Shown here piece by piece: positions 43,419-52,226 of a DNA stretch of 64,000 nt. The notes below the pieces were generated by a model. That model searched no databases, was not told where the DNA came from, and saw nothing but the letters and a program-made list of their open reading frames with translations. The stretch lies in contig NZ_CP130720.1 in NCBI RefSeq assembly GCF_035984415.1, positions 558,001 through 622,000 on the forward strand, written 5' to 3'. The first letter of the stretch is position 1, and each line of letters begins with the position of its first letter. This stretch comes from Streptomyces sp. NBC_01296. Lineage in GTDB: Bacteria; Actinomycetota; Actinomycetes; Streptomycetales; Streptomycetaceae. A program made the position numbers and the translations under genes.

Positions 43419-44542
43419 GCGTCCACCGGCCAGCCGTCGGCGCCGACCGGGCCGGGGTGCGAGCGGATGACGACCTTGAGCGCGTCGTAGCGCGGTGGCC
43501 GTCCGGTGCCGCCGCCCCCGTCGCCCCGGGTGAGCCCGCCGAGTGCGCTGAAGGCCTCTGCGTATCGCTCGAGCGGGAACTCGTGCGTCACCAGCCGCTC
43601 GAGTACCGCTGCGGCGCCGGCGCCGGGTCGCTGTGGGCCGCCGAGCTCGGCGGCCAGGTCCACGGCGACCGGGAAGACGTCGGCCCGGTAGTCCCCGGCG
43701 CCGATCAGCCGGATGCCCCGGTTGGTGAGCCTGAGCGGGCGCAGCGGCACGGTGTAGGTGTCGTCGAAGCCCATGACCACGACCCGGCCGCCGTCGTCGA
43801 TCAGCCGAAGCGCCGCCTCCAGGCCGGTGCCCGTGGTGTCGAAGACGACGGAGGGACGCTCGCCGCCCGAGGCCTTGACCACGGCTTCGGCCGGATCCGT
43901 ACCGGCCACGTCCACCACGTGGGTGAACTGTTCGCGGGCCCGCTCCAGCCGGTAGCCGTCCGGTTCCGCGACGGTGACCCGGCGCGCCCGGCGGGCGGCG
44001 ACCAGTGCGGTCAGCATCCCGATCGGGCCCGCGCCGAGCACCACCACGGTGTCGTCGAAGGTGACGGACGCGGCCTCGACGTTGCTCAGGACGCAGGCGA
44101 GCGGCTCGATCAGGACCGCGCTGCGGAAGGGCAGCCCGGCGGGAACCCGTTCGACGAAACGTTCCGGCATGGTCACGGCCTCCGCGTACGTACCGTCCCG
44201 GTCGACGCCGACCTCGGTCCCGGCCTTGTGACGGCAGAAGTTGGTCGCTCCCCGGCGGCACGGAGCGCACCAGCCGCAGTACAGCGTGGGGTTGACCACC
44301 ACCCGGTCCCCCACCCCGACCGAAGTCACCTGCGGCCCGGTCTCCCGCACCACCCCTACCGACTCGTGCCCGAGCACCACGCCCGGCCGGGCCGGGAACC
44401 GTCCGAGCAGGATCTTGCGGTCCGTTCCGCAGACCCCCGTACCGACGATCTCCACCACGACGTCATCACCGTTCACGAGTTGCGCGGCGGGCCGTTCCTG
44501 CAGTTCGGCGGAGCCTGGACCCAGATACACGAGAGCGCGCAC
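43415..44542 (-). CDS. Zinc-dependent alcohol/sugar dehydrogenase (MDR family)
   Basis: A 375-residue medium-chain dehydrogenase. The catalytic zinc ligands are Cys in GTGVCGTDRK, His-Glu in VLGHESVG and Glu in LIEPLACVL. The structural zinc loop is CGWCAPCRRGATNFC. The Rossmann motif is VLGAGPIGML. It resembles threonine/sorbitol/glucose dehydrogenases. GTG 44542 is preceded by GGGGAGG. It is the first gene of the minus-strand cluster, with the promoter in 44543-44788. Confidence 0.88.
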   Translation of the reverse strand: MRALVYLGPGSAELQERPAAQLVNGDDVVVEIVGTGVCGTDRKILLGRFPARPGVVLGHESVGVVRETGPQVTSVGVGDRVVVNPTLYCGWCAPCRRGATNFCRHKAGTEVGVDRDGTYAEAVTMPERFVERVPAGLPFRSAVLIEPLACVLSNVEAASVTFDDTVVVLGAGPIGMLTALVAARRARRVTVAEPDGYRLERAREQFTHVVDVAGTDPAEAVVKASGGERPSVVFDTTGTGLEAALRLIDDGGRVVVMGFDDTYTVPLRPLRLTNRGIRLIGAGDYRADVFPVAVDLAAELGGPQRPGAGAAAVLERLVTHEFPLERYAEAFSALGGLTRGDGGGGTGRPPRYDALKVVIRSHPGPVGADGWPVDA

Positions 44543-44788
44543 GAGACCTCCCCATCGGTGTTCGGAGGGCGACGCTAGCGCAGCCGAACGCGGCCGGACA
44601 CGACGCCTCTGAGCCACTCCGCGGCCGCGGCCGGCGGGGCCCGGGCCCCGCGGCTTCCCGGCCGGCCGGAATGCCTGCTGGTCAGGGCCTCGTGCACGGC
44701 CTGTCCGGATCCAGGATTCCGGACGTCTCCCCTCGTCACGGAAGTTGGCGGTTTCGTCCGGGCGAAGGGCCGGGGGGCGGTCCTCCGG

Positions 44789-45060
44789 GTTACCAGGCGA
44801 CGGGAAGTGCGCGCGCGCCCTGGAGTTCGAGGTCGGCGGGTGGTCGGTCCGTGTGGCTGGTCAGGCTCAGGGAGGGGAGGGTTCGGGAGAGCCAGGTGAC
44901 GAGGGTGTGGGTGAGGTGGCGGCAGTACGCGGCGGCGGGGCAGAAGTGGATGCCGGCGGAGAAGGCCAGGGTGGGGGGGCGCGTCGGTGCGCCGGGGGTC
45001 GAAGGACTCGGGGTGGTTTCCTTGAGCCGCTCCTTCGCGGGACTCCGTCACCTGGCCGGC
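44789..45060 (-). pseudogene. Cytochrome P450 C-terminal remnant, frameshifted
   Basis: The minus strand encodes GNHPESFDPRRTDAPP, then after a run of seven G/C at 44971-44977 the next frame gives TLAFSAGIHFCPAAAYCRHLTH, the haem-cysteine region of a P450. It ends PPADLELQGARALPVAW at 44789. The rest of the protein is missing. A plus-strand frame over 45000-45129 ends GVNMDFHLYHLPY and may be another fragment, unidentified. So the 643-bp gap 44543-45185 is decayed sequence. Confidence 0.75.
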
Positions 45061-45185
45061 GTCACCCCGCATCCCTGCCTGCCCCACGGCGTCAACATGG
45101 ACTTCCACCTCTACCACCTCCCCTACTGAGCCGGCTGCGGGAGCCGGGCGGGCCGTCGACATCCGAGCACCATCCGGAAGCTCCG

Positions 45186-46190
45186 TCATCGTGCGGTGCG
45201 CAGCGTGAGGACGTACGCCGCGGTGAGCGCAACGGCAGGATCTTCGTCATGTGACAGATCCTTCAGGGCACGTGAGGCTGTGACTCCCGGGATGTCCGCG
45301 AGTGCTTGTGCCAGCCGTCGACGCGTGGCCGATCCACCGGGACCGTGGGGGAGGCGGTCGACGAGCGCGGCGGCGATCTGATCGGCCGAACCGGAACGGC
45401 TCGCCAACGCGCTCAGTGCATCGGCTGCATCGACGTCGTTCGTCCCCTCGACGATCATGTCGATGAGAGTCGGGACCGCGTCGGCCGCTCCACGTGCTCC
45501 GAGCGCCAGAGCCGCATGCCTGCGGACCGCGGCGTCGGGGCTCGTGAGGGCGCCCTGCAACACGGCGATCGCCCGCTCGTCCGGAACCTCGGCGATGGAC
45601 TGGACGGCCCGTTCCCGCACCCCGGCCACCGGTGAGGCCAGGCCCTGCGCCAACAGTTCCAATGCGGCACCGCCTGATTGCGCCACAGCCCACCGAAGGG
45701 CCCCGGCAACGTTCGGATCCGTCTCGCTCAGCACTGCCTCGACCAGCGCTTCCACGGGCACCGGCACCTCTTCGACCGAGGACAACGCCGCGCGCTGGCG
45801 TTTCCCGGCGCTCTCCGAGCCCAGCGCATGCAGGAGTGCGACGATCTGAAGCACGTCCCCCCAGTCGGCGGGTCCTGCGGCACCGATCCGGCGCAGTCGC
45901 GTGAGCAGCGCCGTCTCGACGGCGATGCGCTCCTGCGTCTGGCGGACGAGGTCGTCGACGAGTTCCGAGGGCCTGAAGCCGGGGTCGTCAAGGGCCCGCG
46001 CGACTTCACGCAACGACAGCCCCAACGACCGCAGGCTCTCGACGTGGAAGATCCGCCGGATGTCCTCGCTGGAGTACTCCCGGTACCCGGACACGGTACG
46101 TCCCGTCGGCCGCACCAGGCCGAGCGAGTCGTAGTGCCTGAGCATGCGGGCGCTGACCCCGGACCGCCTGGCCACATCACCGATCAACAC
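45186..46190 (-). CDS. MerR-family regulator fused to HEAT repeats
   Basis: A 334-residue fusion. Residues 1-70 are a MerR winged helix (MLIGDVARRSGVSARMLRHYDSLGLVRPTGRTVSGYREY). A dimer helix spans ~75-120. From ~125 to the end are helical HEAT repeats (ALRWAVAQSGGAALELLAQG; VRERAVQSIAEVPDERAIAVLQ; AVRRHAALALGARGAADAVPTLIDM). HEAT repeats usually bind proteins, so the effector may be a protein, perhaps the upstream HEAT protein. GTG start three bases after that gene, with GGAG upstream. It probably binds the operator at 46890-46912. Confidence 0.87.
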   Translation of the reverse strand: MLIGDVARRSGVSARMLRHYDSLGLVRPTGRTVSGYREYSSEDIRRIFHVESLRSLGLSLREVARALDDPGFRPSELVDDLVRQTQERIAVETALLTRLRRIGAAGPADWGDVLQIVALLHALGSESAGKRQRAALSSVEEVPVPVEALVEAVLSETDPNVAGALRWAVAQSGGAALELLAQGLASPVAGVRERAVQSIAEVPDERAIAVLQGALTSPDAAVRRHAALALGARGAADAVPTLIDMIVEGTNDVDAADALSALASRSGSADQIAAALVDRLPHGPGGSATRRRLAQALADIPGVTASRALKDLSHDEDPAVALTAAYVLTLRTAR

Positions 46191-46193
46191 TGC

Positions 46194-46862
46194 CTATGCT
46201 CCTCCTGGCTGGTCCTGCAGGGCCGCAACGCGCTTCGCCTCCTCGATCGCGGACTCGAATCCGGCATCCGGGTCGCGCAGCAATCGTTCCGTGGCGACCG
46301 CATGGTGACGCACGCGCGGGTCGAGATCCGTCATGGCAGCATGCAGGACCGGCAGAGCGGCCTCACCGAGGGTGATCATCGCCCGGCTGAGGCTCAACTG
46401 CGTCTCGCGCCCGCCCCGCCCCAGCTGTGCCGCCAGCGCTCCGGCCAGCTCAGGCTCCTCGCCTTCGGGCACGAGCGCGGCCGCTGCCCGCCAGGCGCTC
46501 CGCGCCACCTCCTCGTCGCGGTCGTACAGGAGCGCCCGCGTGATCGCCGGCCACGCCTTCCGCTCCCCGATCTTGGACAACGTGTGCAATGCCTGACTTC
46601 GTGCCTGCGCCCGCCCGGAACGGAGCTCGGCGACGAGCCGTGGAACCGTCACGGATGCTGCGTGACGGGTGAGCGCCCACGTCAGCATCTCGCGCACGAA
46701 GAACTCGGGCTCGAGCGCGCACCGCTCGATGAGCTTTTCGACGGTCCGCGCTTCCGGGCTCGAGCCGATCGCCAGGGCTGCCCGCAGCCGCACTGACGAC
46801 CGGCTGTCTTCCAGCCCCTGGAGGGCTCTCGCCGTATGCGTGTCCTGTTCCACCGTGGTCAT
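46194..46862 (-). CDS. HEAT-repeat protein
   Basis: A 222-residue soluble protein composed of HEAT helices (SVRLRAALAIGSSPEARTVEKLIERC; VREMLTWALTRHAASVTVPRLVAEL; ARSQALHTLSKIGERKAWPAITRALL; VRHHAVATERLL). There is no catalytic motif. Its repeats look like those in the C-terminus of the adjacent MerR protein, so the two may pair or have arisen by gene duplication. AAGGAGG precedes ATG 46862. It is first in a two-gene operon under a MerR-type operator. Confidence 0.85.
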   Translation of the reverse strand: MTTVEQDTHTARALQGLEDSRSSVRLRAALAIGSSPEARTVEKLIERCALEPEFFVREMLTWALTRHAASVTVPRLVAELRSGRAQARSQALHTLSKIGERKAWPAITRALLYDRDEEVARSAWRAAAALVPEGEEPELAGALAAQLGRGGRETQLSLSRAMITLGEAALPVLHAAMTDLDPRVRHHAVATERLLRDPDAGFESAIEEAKRVAALQDQPGGA

Positions 46863-46889
46863 CGCAACCACCTCCTTGACCGCAGTGAA

Positions 46890-46912
46890 GACCTTGTCAT
46901 CGTGTCAAGGTC
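46890..46912. promoter_or_regulatory. MerR-type operator upstream of the HEAT-MerR operon
   Basis: GACCTTG-N9-CAAGGTC: 7-bp perfect arms separated by 9 bases, 28 bp before the HEAT start. Read on the minus strand, TTGACC overlaps the site, as in MerR promoters where the operator sits between -35 and -10. Confidence 0.7.
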
Positions 46913-47095
46913 AAGGGCGGCCACGCGACGAGACCACCGGACCACCGCCGGAGCGCTCGGCGAGGTGATGGGGCCCTGTGGTCCGTACCACCATCCCGGG
47001 CGCTCCTCACCGGTCCGGCGCTCGTCGGCCGGGTCCGGTCGGGTTCCTCTGCTAGAAAGGTTGTGACACAGCGTCAGATGATGGAGGCGGACGGC

Positions 47096-47938
47096 ATGAC
47101 CGATTCGGCGGACGCGCGCGAGGCCGACCGTGCGCTCAAGGCGAAGCACCGGACGATGTGGGCGCTCGGCGATTACCCGGCCGTCGCCACACGGGTCGTC
47201 GCGGCTCTCGGGCCCGTACTGGTGGAGGCCTGCGGGGTGAAACGCGGCGACCGGGTGCTCGACATCGCCGCAGGATCGGGGAACGCCGCCCTTCCGGCCG
47301 CGCTGGCGGGCGGCGAGGTGATTGCGTCCGACCTGACGCCCGAACTGCTGGACGTGGGGCGGCGGGAGGCCGCGGCGCGCGGCGTCGAGCTGCGCTGGCA
47401 GGAGGCCGACGCCGAGGCCCTGCCCTTCGCCGACGGCGCGTTCGACACGGTCATGTCCTGCGTCGGGGTCATGTTCGCCCCGCACCACCAGGCCAGCGCC
47501 GACGAGCTGGTCCGGGTCTGCCGGCCGGGCGGCACGATCGGGCTGATCAACTGGACCCCGGAGGGGTTCATCGGGCAGATGTTCGCCACCATGAGGCCGT
47601 ACGCGCCGCCACCGCCGCCCGGGGCGCAGCCGCCACCGCTGTGGGGGCGGGAGGAGCACGTCCGTACGCTCCTCGGCGACCGCGTCACCGGGGTCGAGGC
47701 GCGCCGGCAGACCATCCGCGTGGACCTCTTCGAGAAGCCGCAGAGCTTCCGCCAGTTCTTCAAGGCCACCTACGGACCGACGATCGCGGTCTACCGGAAC
47801 ATCGCCGACGACCCGGAGAAGACCGCTGCCCTGGACCGGGCCCTCGACGAACTGGCGGGCGGCGCGCTCCGGGACGGGGCGATGGAGTGGGAGTACCTCC
47901 TGGTCACCGCACACCGAAGCGGCGCTGCACCCGCCTGA
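47096..47938 (+). CDS. Class I SAM-dependent methyltransferase
   Basis: A 280-residue methyltransferase. Motif I is VLDIAAGSGNAALPAA (near residue 60), then VIASDLTPELL, EADAEALPFADGAFDTVMSCVGVMFAPHH and RVCRPGGTIGLINWTPEGFIG, a UbiE/COQ5-like set. A proline run (PPPPPGAQPPP) follows. ATG 47096 has GGAGG eight bases upstream; GTG 47063 is less likely. The substrate is unknown. Confidence 0.88.
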   Translation: MTDSADAREADRALKAKHRTMWALGDYPAVATRVVAALGPVLVEACGVKRGDRVLDIAAGSGNAALPAALAGGEVIASDLTPELLDVGRREAAARGVELRWQEADAEALPFADGAFDTVMSCVGVMFAPHHQASADELVRVCRPGGTIGLINWTPEGFIGQMFATMRPYAPPPPPGAQPPPLWGREEHVRTLLGDRVTGVEARRQTIRVDLFEKPQSFRQFFKATYGPTIAVYRNIADDPEKTAALDRALDELAGGALRDGAMEWEYLLVTAHRSGAAPA

Positions 47939-47950
47939 GGCCACGGCCAC

Positions 47951-47965
47951 GGCCCCCTGAGGGCC
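47951..47965. terminator. Weak candidate terminator
   Basis: GGCCC-CCTGA-GGGCC, a 5-bp stem 13 bp after the methyltransferase stop, facing the decayed minus-strand gene. Confidence 0.3.
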
Positions 47966-47994
47966 GCCACTGCGACCACCTCCCGTAGACCCGG

Positions 47995-48760
47995 GCACGG
48001 CTCCGAAGGCGAGGTCGGTCCACTTCGTCGGTGGCGTACGCCTCGTCGACCCGTCGCACGAGATGGCGTACCTGCGCTCGGGCCCTCATGACGACGGGGT
48101 CGTCAAAGGCGCCGGCGCCCAGTGCTGCAGCACGCCGATCTGACGGTGTCGAGCTACGCGCAGGCCGAGGGAGACACCATGGCCCGAGGTCGGGTTGGTG
48201 TGGGTGAGGCTGTCTCCGGCGTTGACCAGTCCGGTGACGACAGGTCCGTCGTCGTCGGCGAGGGCGGTCCAGCGGTTGTCCAGGCCGGCCATCGGCAGGA
48301 CGGCCGACTGGGGTTCGGGGGCCAGGTCGAGCCAGGCGGCGGTGGCGGGGAAGCGGCGGGCGGCGGCCTGCCGCGTCGACGACGAGGTCCGCTCGGTGCG
48401 TTTCCGCGCCCACCCGCACGCCGGTGACCCGGGCAGGGGAGCCCTCCTCGATGGTGAGGGCGTCCACCGGGCAGCCCCGCCGCACGTCAACGGTGCGTTC
48501 CCGCCGCACGGCCGCGGTCGAAGCCGCTTCCAGCACGATGCGGCGGGTGCGCAGGGTCACCAGGTCCTCATCGCCGGCCCGGTGCGGCGGATGCGCACCG
48601 AACCAGTCGAACTCGTGGTACTCCCGGGCTCCGCGTGCCAGCAGGTCCGCGTAGACATCGGGGGTCTCGGTGCGCAACACGGTGCGCACGGGCGCGAGGA
48701 GCGAGCGGGGTTGGACGGCGTGTTGCGATCCTACTGCTCGGCGATCTTCGGTCGGGAACC
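47995..48760 (-). pseudogene. FAD-dependent oxidoreductase/monooxygenase remnant
   Basis: The minus strand shows LLAPVRTVLRTETPDVYADLLARG...DLVVDAAGRR in one frame. AVLPMAGLDNRWTAL...GDSLTHTNPTSGHGVSLGL, the FAD-binding GD block, follows in another. PVVMRARAQVRHLVRRVDEAYATDEVD is back in the first frame. At least two frameshifts are present, and the N-terminal GxGxxG part is missing, next to the serine hydrolase stop at 48785. Clearly non-functional. Confidence 0.75.
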
Positions 48761-48784
48761 GTCGTCCGTCGCGGTGCGGGGTCC

Positions 48785-49927
48785 TCAGTCCGTCGGCTGA
48801 GCCGGCTCGGTCTGCCCGCCGCCGAACACTTCCTGGACGAGCTTCTGCTTCACGTTCTCGAACATCCCGGCCATGGCGGCCAAGTCGAGCTCGGCGTCCC
48901 CCATGGTCAGCGAGCCGGTCAGGGTCCTGCCGCCGTCGGGCGTGCTGTACATCAGCGCCGCCCAGCCCCAGAAGCCGCCGTTGTGCTGGAGGATGGTGCC
49001 ACCGTCGGCCGTCTCCTCCACGAACACGCCCAGGCCGTAGCCCACCTTGGGGTGCGGCGTGCGCATCTCGGCCAGCAGCGGGGCAGGCAGGAGCTTGCCG
49101 CTCATCAGCGCTGAGAAGAAGGTGTGGAGGTCCTGGCTGGTCGAGATCATGTCACCGGCGGCGGAGATCCAGGAGGGGTTGAAGTCGGTGGTGTCGGCCA
49201 CCTTCCACTGGCCGGCGTCCTCGTACGCGTAGTAGCCATGGGCGTGCGGCTCGGGGATCTCCGGCGAGGCGCCCGGCACCACGGTGCCGGTCAGCCCGAG
49301 CGGACCCAGGATGAGCCGCTGCATCTCCTCGGCGTAGGAGCGGCCGGCGACCTTCTCGATCAGCAGCCTGGCCAGCACGTAGTTGGTGTTGGAGTAGCTC
49401 CAGTCCGTCCCCGGCTCGAACCGCGCCGGCTTGGACAACGCCATCCGCACCAGCTCCTCCGGCTGGTAGGTGCGGAACTGATTGTCCATCCACTCCTTGC
49501 CTATCCCGGGGACTCCACCGGGCACGACCGTCCCGTCGTCGTAGACCTCGCCGGTGAAGTTGAACAACCCGCTGGTGTGCTGGAGCAGCATCCGCACCGT
49601 GATCTGTCGGGCAAGCCCGAACTCGGGCAGGTAGTCGTCCGCCGGGGTGTCCAGCCCGACCTTGCCCTCGGCCACCAGTTGCAGCACCAGGGTCGCGGTG
49701 AAGGTCTTGGTGACGCTGCCGACCCGGAAGTGCCCGTCGGTCGGCGGCTTGTCGGCCTCGCCCAGCTTGCGCACCCCGGCGTTGCCGACCCACTCGCCCC
49801 GCTCATCATGGACGCGCAACTGCACTCCGGCGAAGCCGGAATCGACGATCTCCTGGATGGCGCTCTGCAGCTCCGGGCGATCCGGCCCGGCAGCGGTGTT
49901 CTTGACGGTGTGGAGGGACTCGTCCAT
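48785..49927 (-). CDS. Beta-lactamase-fold serine hydrolase (class C type)
   Basis: A ~380-residue cytoplasmic (no signal peptide) serine hydrolase. All three motifs are intact: SVTK in FRVGSVTKTFTA (near residue 72), YSN in WSYSNTNY and HNGG in ILQHNGGFWGW. It should be an esterase or peptidase of the EstB/D-Ala-D-Ala type. ATG 49927 is chosen since GAGGA lies seven bases upstream; ATG 49933 is an alternative. A MerR-like half-palindrome at 50034-50056 lies upstream. Confidence 0.88.
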   Translation of the reverse strand: MDESLHTVKNTAAGPDRPELQSAIQEIVDSGFAGVQLRVHDERGEWVGNAGVRKLGEADKPPTDGHFRVGSVTKTFTATLVLQLVAEGKVGLDTPADDYLPEFGLARQITVRMLLQHTSGLFNFTGEVYDDGTVVPGGVPGIGKEWMDNQFRTYQPEELVRMALSKPARFEPGTDWSYSNTNYVLARLLIEKVAGRSYAEEMQRLILGPLGLTGTVVPGASPEIPEPHAHGYYAYEDAGQWKVADTTDFNPSWISAAGDMISTSQDLHTFFSALMSGKLLPAPLLAEMRTPHPKVGYGLGVFVEETADGGTILQHNGGFWGWAALMYSTPDGGRTLTGSLTMGDAELDLAAMAGMFENVKQKLVQEVFGGGQTEPAQPTD

Positions 49928-50257
49928 GGTCATTCCTCAGCTCGCGACGGTAGGTGTGCGGCACAGCCCGAGCGCGCAACGGCGGCTCTGGTGACTCCCG
50001 TTGCGGTTTCGAGGCGGCCATGCGATGAGCGTGCACCCTGCCCCAAGGTCAAGGTCAACCCCAATACCGTGACCATGGACCGACCGACACCGATCGGGCG
50101 CGGGCTTCAGTCCCGACTGCGTGGCCACGCAACGGGAGGCTCTGGCCGAGGTTCGGAAGTCGTACGACTGGGACGGCCGAGTGGTCCCGCGGCGCCGGAC
50201 GGGGGGCCGAACGGCGTTCCTGTGGTGGCTGGGTGGCCGCGCACTTAACTTCGGTTC
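49928..50257. other. Divergent intergenic region
   Basis: This 330-bp gap lies between the serine hydrolase (-) and MFS (+) starts. It contains (50034-50056, minus strand) GACCTTG-N9-CAGGGTG, whose left arm equals the operator of the HEAT-MerR operon and whose right arm differs at two of seven bases. No gene is supported in the remainder. Confidence 0.55.
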
Positions 50258-51463
50258 ATGGAGTCGACGAGTGGGGACCAGGCTACCGAGACAACGGCCG
50301 GCCTCGGGGTCGGCCTCGTTGTCCTGGCGTGGCTGACGCAGTTTCTGGTGGGGACCGATCTCTTCGTGGTGGCGCCGCTGCTCCCCGCCATCGCCGCGTC
50401 ACTCGATGTGTCGCCGGCCAGTACCGGTCTGCTGATCACGGTCTTCTCCATCGCTTACGTGGTGGCTTCGCCGTTCGCCGGGTGGCTCTCCGACCGAAAG
50501 GACCGCGCCACGATCCTGGTGTGGGCCCTGCTGCTGTTCTCGGTGGCCAACATCGCTACCGCGCTGGCGCCGAACTTCGGCCTGCTGCTGGTCACCCGCG
50601 TGGTGGCCGGCGTCGCTGCCGCGGCCACCGGACCCACCGTGTACTCGCTGGTCAGCACCCGGGCACGGCCCCAGGCACGGGCCCAGGTGCTGGCCGTCGT
50701 GGGATCGGGTCTGCTGACTGCCCTGTGGGTGGGTGCCCCGGCGGGGTCGCTGCTGAGCCAGCACGTGGGATGGGAGGCCACCTTCGTCATCCTCGCCGCA
50801 GGCACGTTCCTGCTGGCCCTGCCCAACGCGTTCGCCTGGCGTAACGGGCCACGTTCGGTGAGCGGCACACCGAAGGAGCCGGTGACAGACGGGCGGACCG
50901 GCAGGGGCGTCGCGATGTCCGGCGTCGCGGTCACAACCCTGTGGGCCTTCTCCGTCTACAGCCTGTACACGTTCCTGGCCGTTGCGCTGCACGCCGACGG
51001 CAGGGCGACCGCGGTGACGTGGCTGCTCGTCGTCTACGGCGTCGGAGCCGTCATCGGCGGACAGGTGGGCGGCCGGTTCGCCGACCGGGCCGGCGCCGTA
51101 CGCGTCACCAGGTCGGCCCTGGCCCTGACGGCCGTACTGGAGGCCGTCGTGGCCCTCGTCTATCCGGTCACCTGGGGCCTGGCCTGTGCGCTCGGGCTCT
51201 TCGCGCTGGCGGGGTATGCGTTCTTCCCCGCCCAGCAGCGCCACCTGGTGGACATGTTTCCCGACCGGGCGACGGGCATTCTGTCGTGGAACAACAGCGC
51301 GCTGTTCGTCGGCCTGTCGCTGGCGGGCGCCGTCGGGGGGCAGGCCGTGGACTCCCTCGGCTACCCGACCTTCCTGTACATCGGCGCCGCCGCGGCCGTG
51401 GCAGCGTTCCTGCTCGCCGGTCGGCGACCGGGCCGACCATCCGGGCGTCCGGCCCTGCCCTAG
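50258..51463 (+). CDS. MFS transporter
   Basis: A 401-residue major facilitator with twelve predicted helices. Motif A is GWLSDRKDRATILVWALL between helices 2 and 3, and its second copy is GGRFADRAGAVRVTRSAL. The FLVGTDLFVVAPLLPAIA start and SPASTGLLITVF resemble DHA12 drug exporters and sugar efflux proteins. The substrate is unknown. ATG 50258 lacks a clear Shine-Dalgarno site, so it may be leaderless. Confidence 0.88.
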   Translation: MESTSGDQATETTAGLGVGLVVLAWLTQFLVGTDLFVVAPLLPAIAASLDVSPASTGLLITVFSIAYVVASPFAGWLSDRKDRATILVWALLLFSVANIATALAPNFGLLLVTRVVAGVAAAATGPTVYSLVSTRARPQARAQVLAVVGSGLLTALWVGAPAGSLLSQHVGWEATFVILAAGTFLLALPNAFAWRNGPRSVSGTPKEPVTDGRTGRGVAMSGVAVTTLWAFSVYSLYTFLAVALHADGRATAVTWLLVVYGVGAVIGGQVGGRFADRAGAVRVTRSALALTAVLEAVVALVYPVTWGLACALGLFALAGYAFFPAQQRHLVDMFPDRATGILSWNNSALFVGLSLAGAVGGQAVDSLGYPTFLYIGAAAAVAAFLLAGRRPGRPSGRPALP

Positions 51464-51694
51464 GGGGTGTCGAGGAGTTCCTGTCCACCTGCTGCGCAAC
51501 GTCGAGCGCCTGGCCGCACAAGCCCACTGCCTTCGACTTCCACGCCACCGAGGGCCGTTCCCGGCGCCTCACGGTCGACGGCGACGGCACACGCTCCGCG
51601 CCTGGGAGCCGGAGGAGCAGGACGTGACGATGCGCCACCTCGTCCGGAATGAGCCCCGTCACGGCTGGGCGGCTGGGCGCCGGGACGCACATGG

Positions 51695-52078
51695 TCAGAC
51701 GGGCCGGAGCCGCGTGCGCAGGAGGCAGAATTCGTTGCCTTCCGGGTCGGCCAGGACGTGCCAGCTCTCGGTCCCGGTCTGACCCACGTCGGCGGGCCTG
51801 GCCCCGAGAGCGAGCAGCCGCTCCAGCTCGGCGTCCTGGTCACGGTCGGTGGCGCTGACGTCGATGTGCAGTCGGAGCTTCCCGGGCCGCGGGTCGCTGC
51901 CGGGGCTGAGGACGAGGGTGGGCTGCGGGCCGCCGAAGCCGGCGTCGGGCGGCCCGATCTCGATGCTTCCGTCGTCTTCCCGGCCGAGTTCGACGTAGCC
52001 GAGGACCTTGCCCCAGAACGCGGCGAGCCGCTCGGGGTCGGCGGCGTCGATGACCAGCTCGCTGATGCGGCATGCCAT
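51695..52078 (-). CDS. VOC-family (glyoxalase-like) protein
   Basis: A 127-residue protein with paired beta-alpha-beta-beta-beta modules. MACRISELVIDAADPERLAAFWGKVLGY opens it; KLRLHIDVSATDRDQDAELERLLALGA and WHVLADPEGNEFCLLR close it. Family members bind metals and small substrates or confer drug binding. The enzyme activity is not predictable. ATG 52078 has no clear ribosome binding site. Confidence 0.88.
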   Translation of the reverse strand: MACRISELVIDAADPERLAAFWGKVLGYVELGREDDGSIEIGPPDAGFGGPQPTLVLSPGSDPRPGKLRLHIDVSATDRDQDAELERLLALGARPADVGQTGTESWHVLADPEGNEFCLLRTRLRPV

Positions 52079-52226
52079 GGCCGTCAGTGTACGCAGCCGA
52101 CCCGAGAGCCGACCGGTAGCCCGAGCACGGCATCACCGTGACGGTGGGGGTTCAGCACCGGTGACCCCCGTACACCGGCGGTGTCCCCCACGTGGGCGCA
52201 CGTACGACGCCCACCCGCCCGCGCCG

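Noticed and set aside
34717..44542. Second cluster as part of the thiopeptide cluster
   Set aside because: It is on the other strand, separated by a terminator and two unrelated genes, and lactazole biosynthesis needs only the six laz genes.
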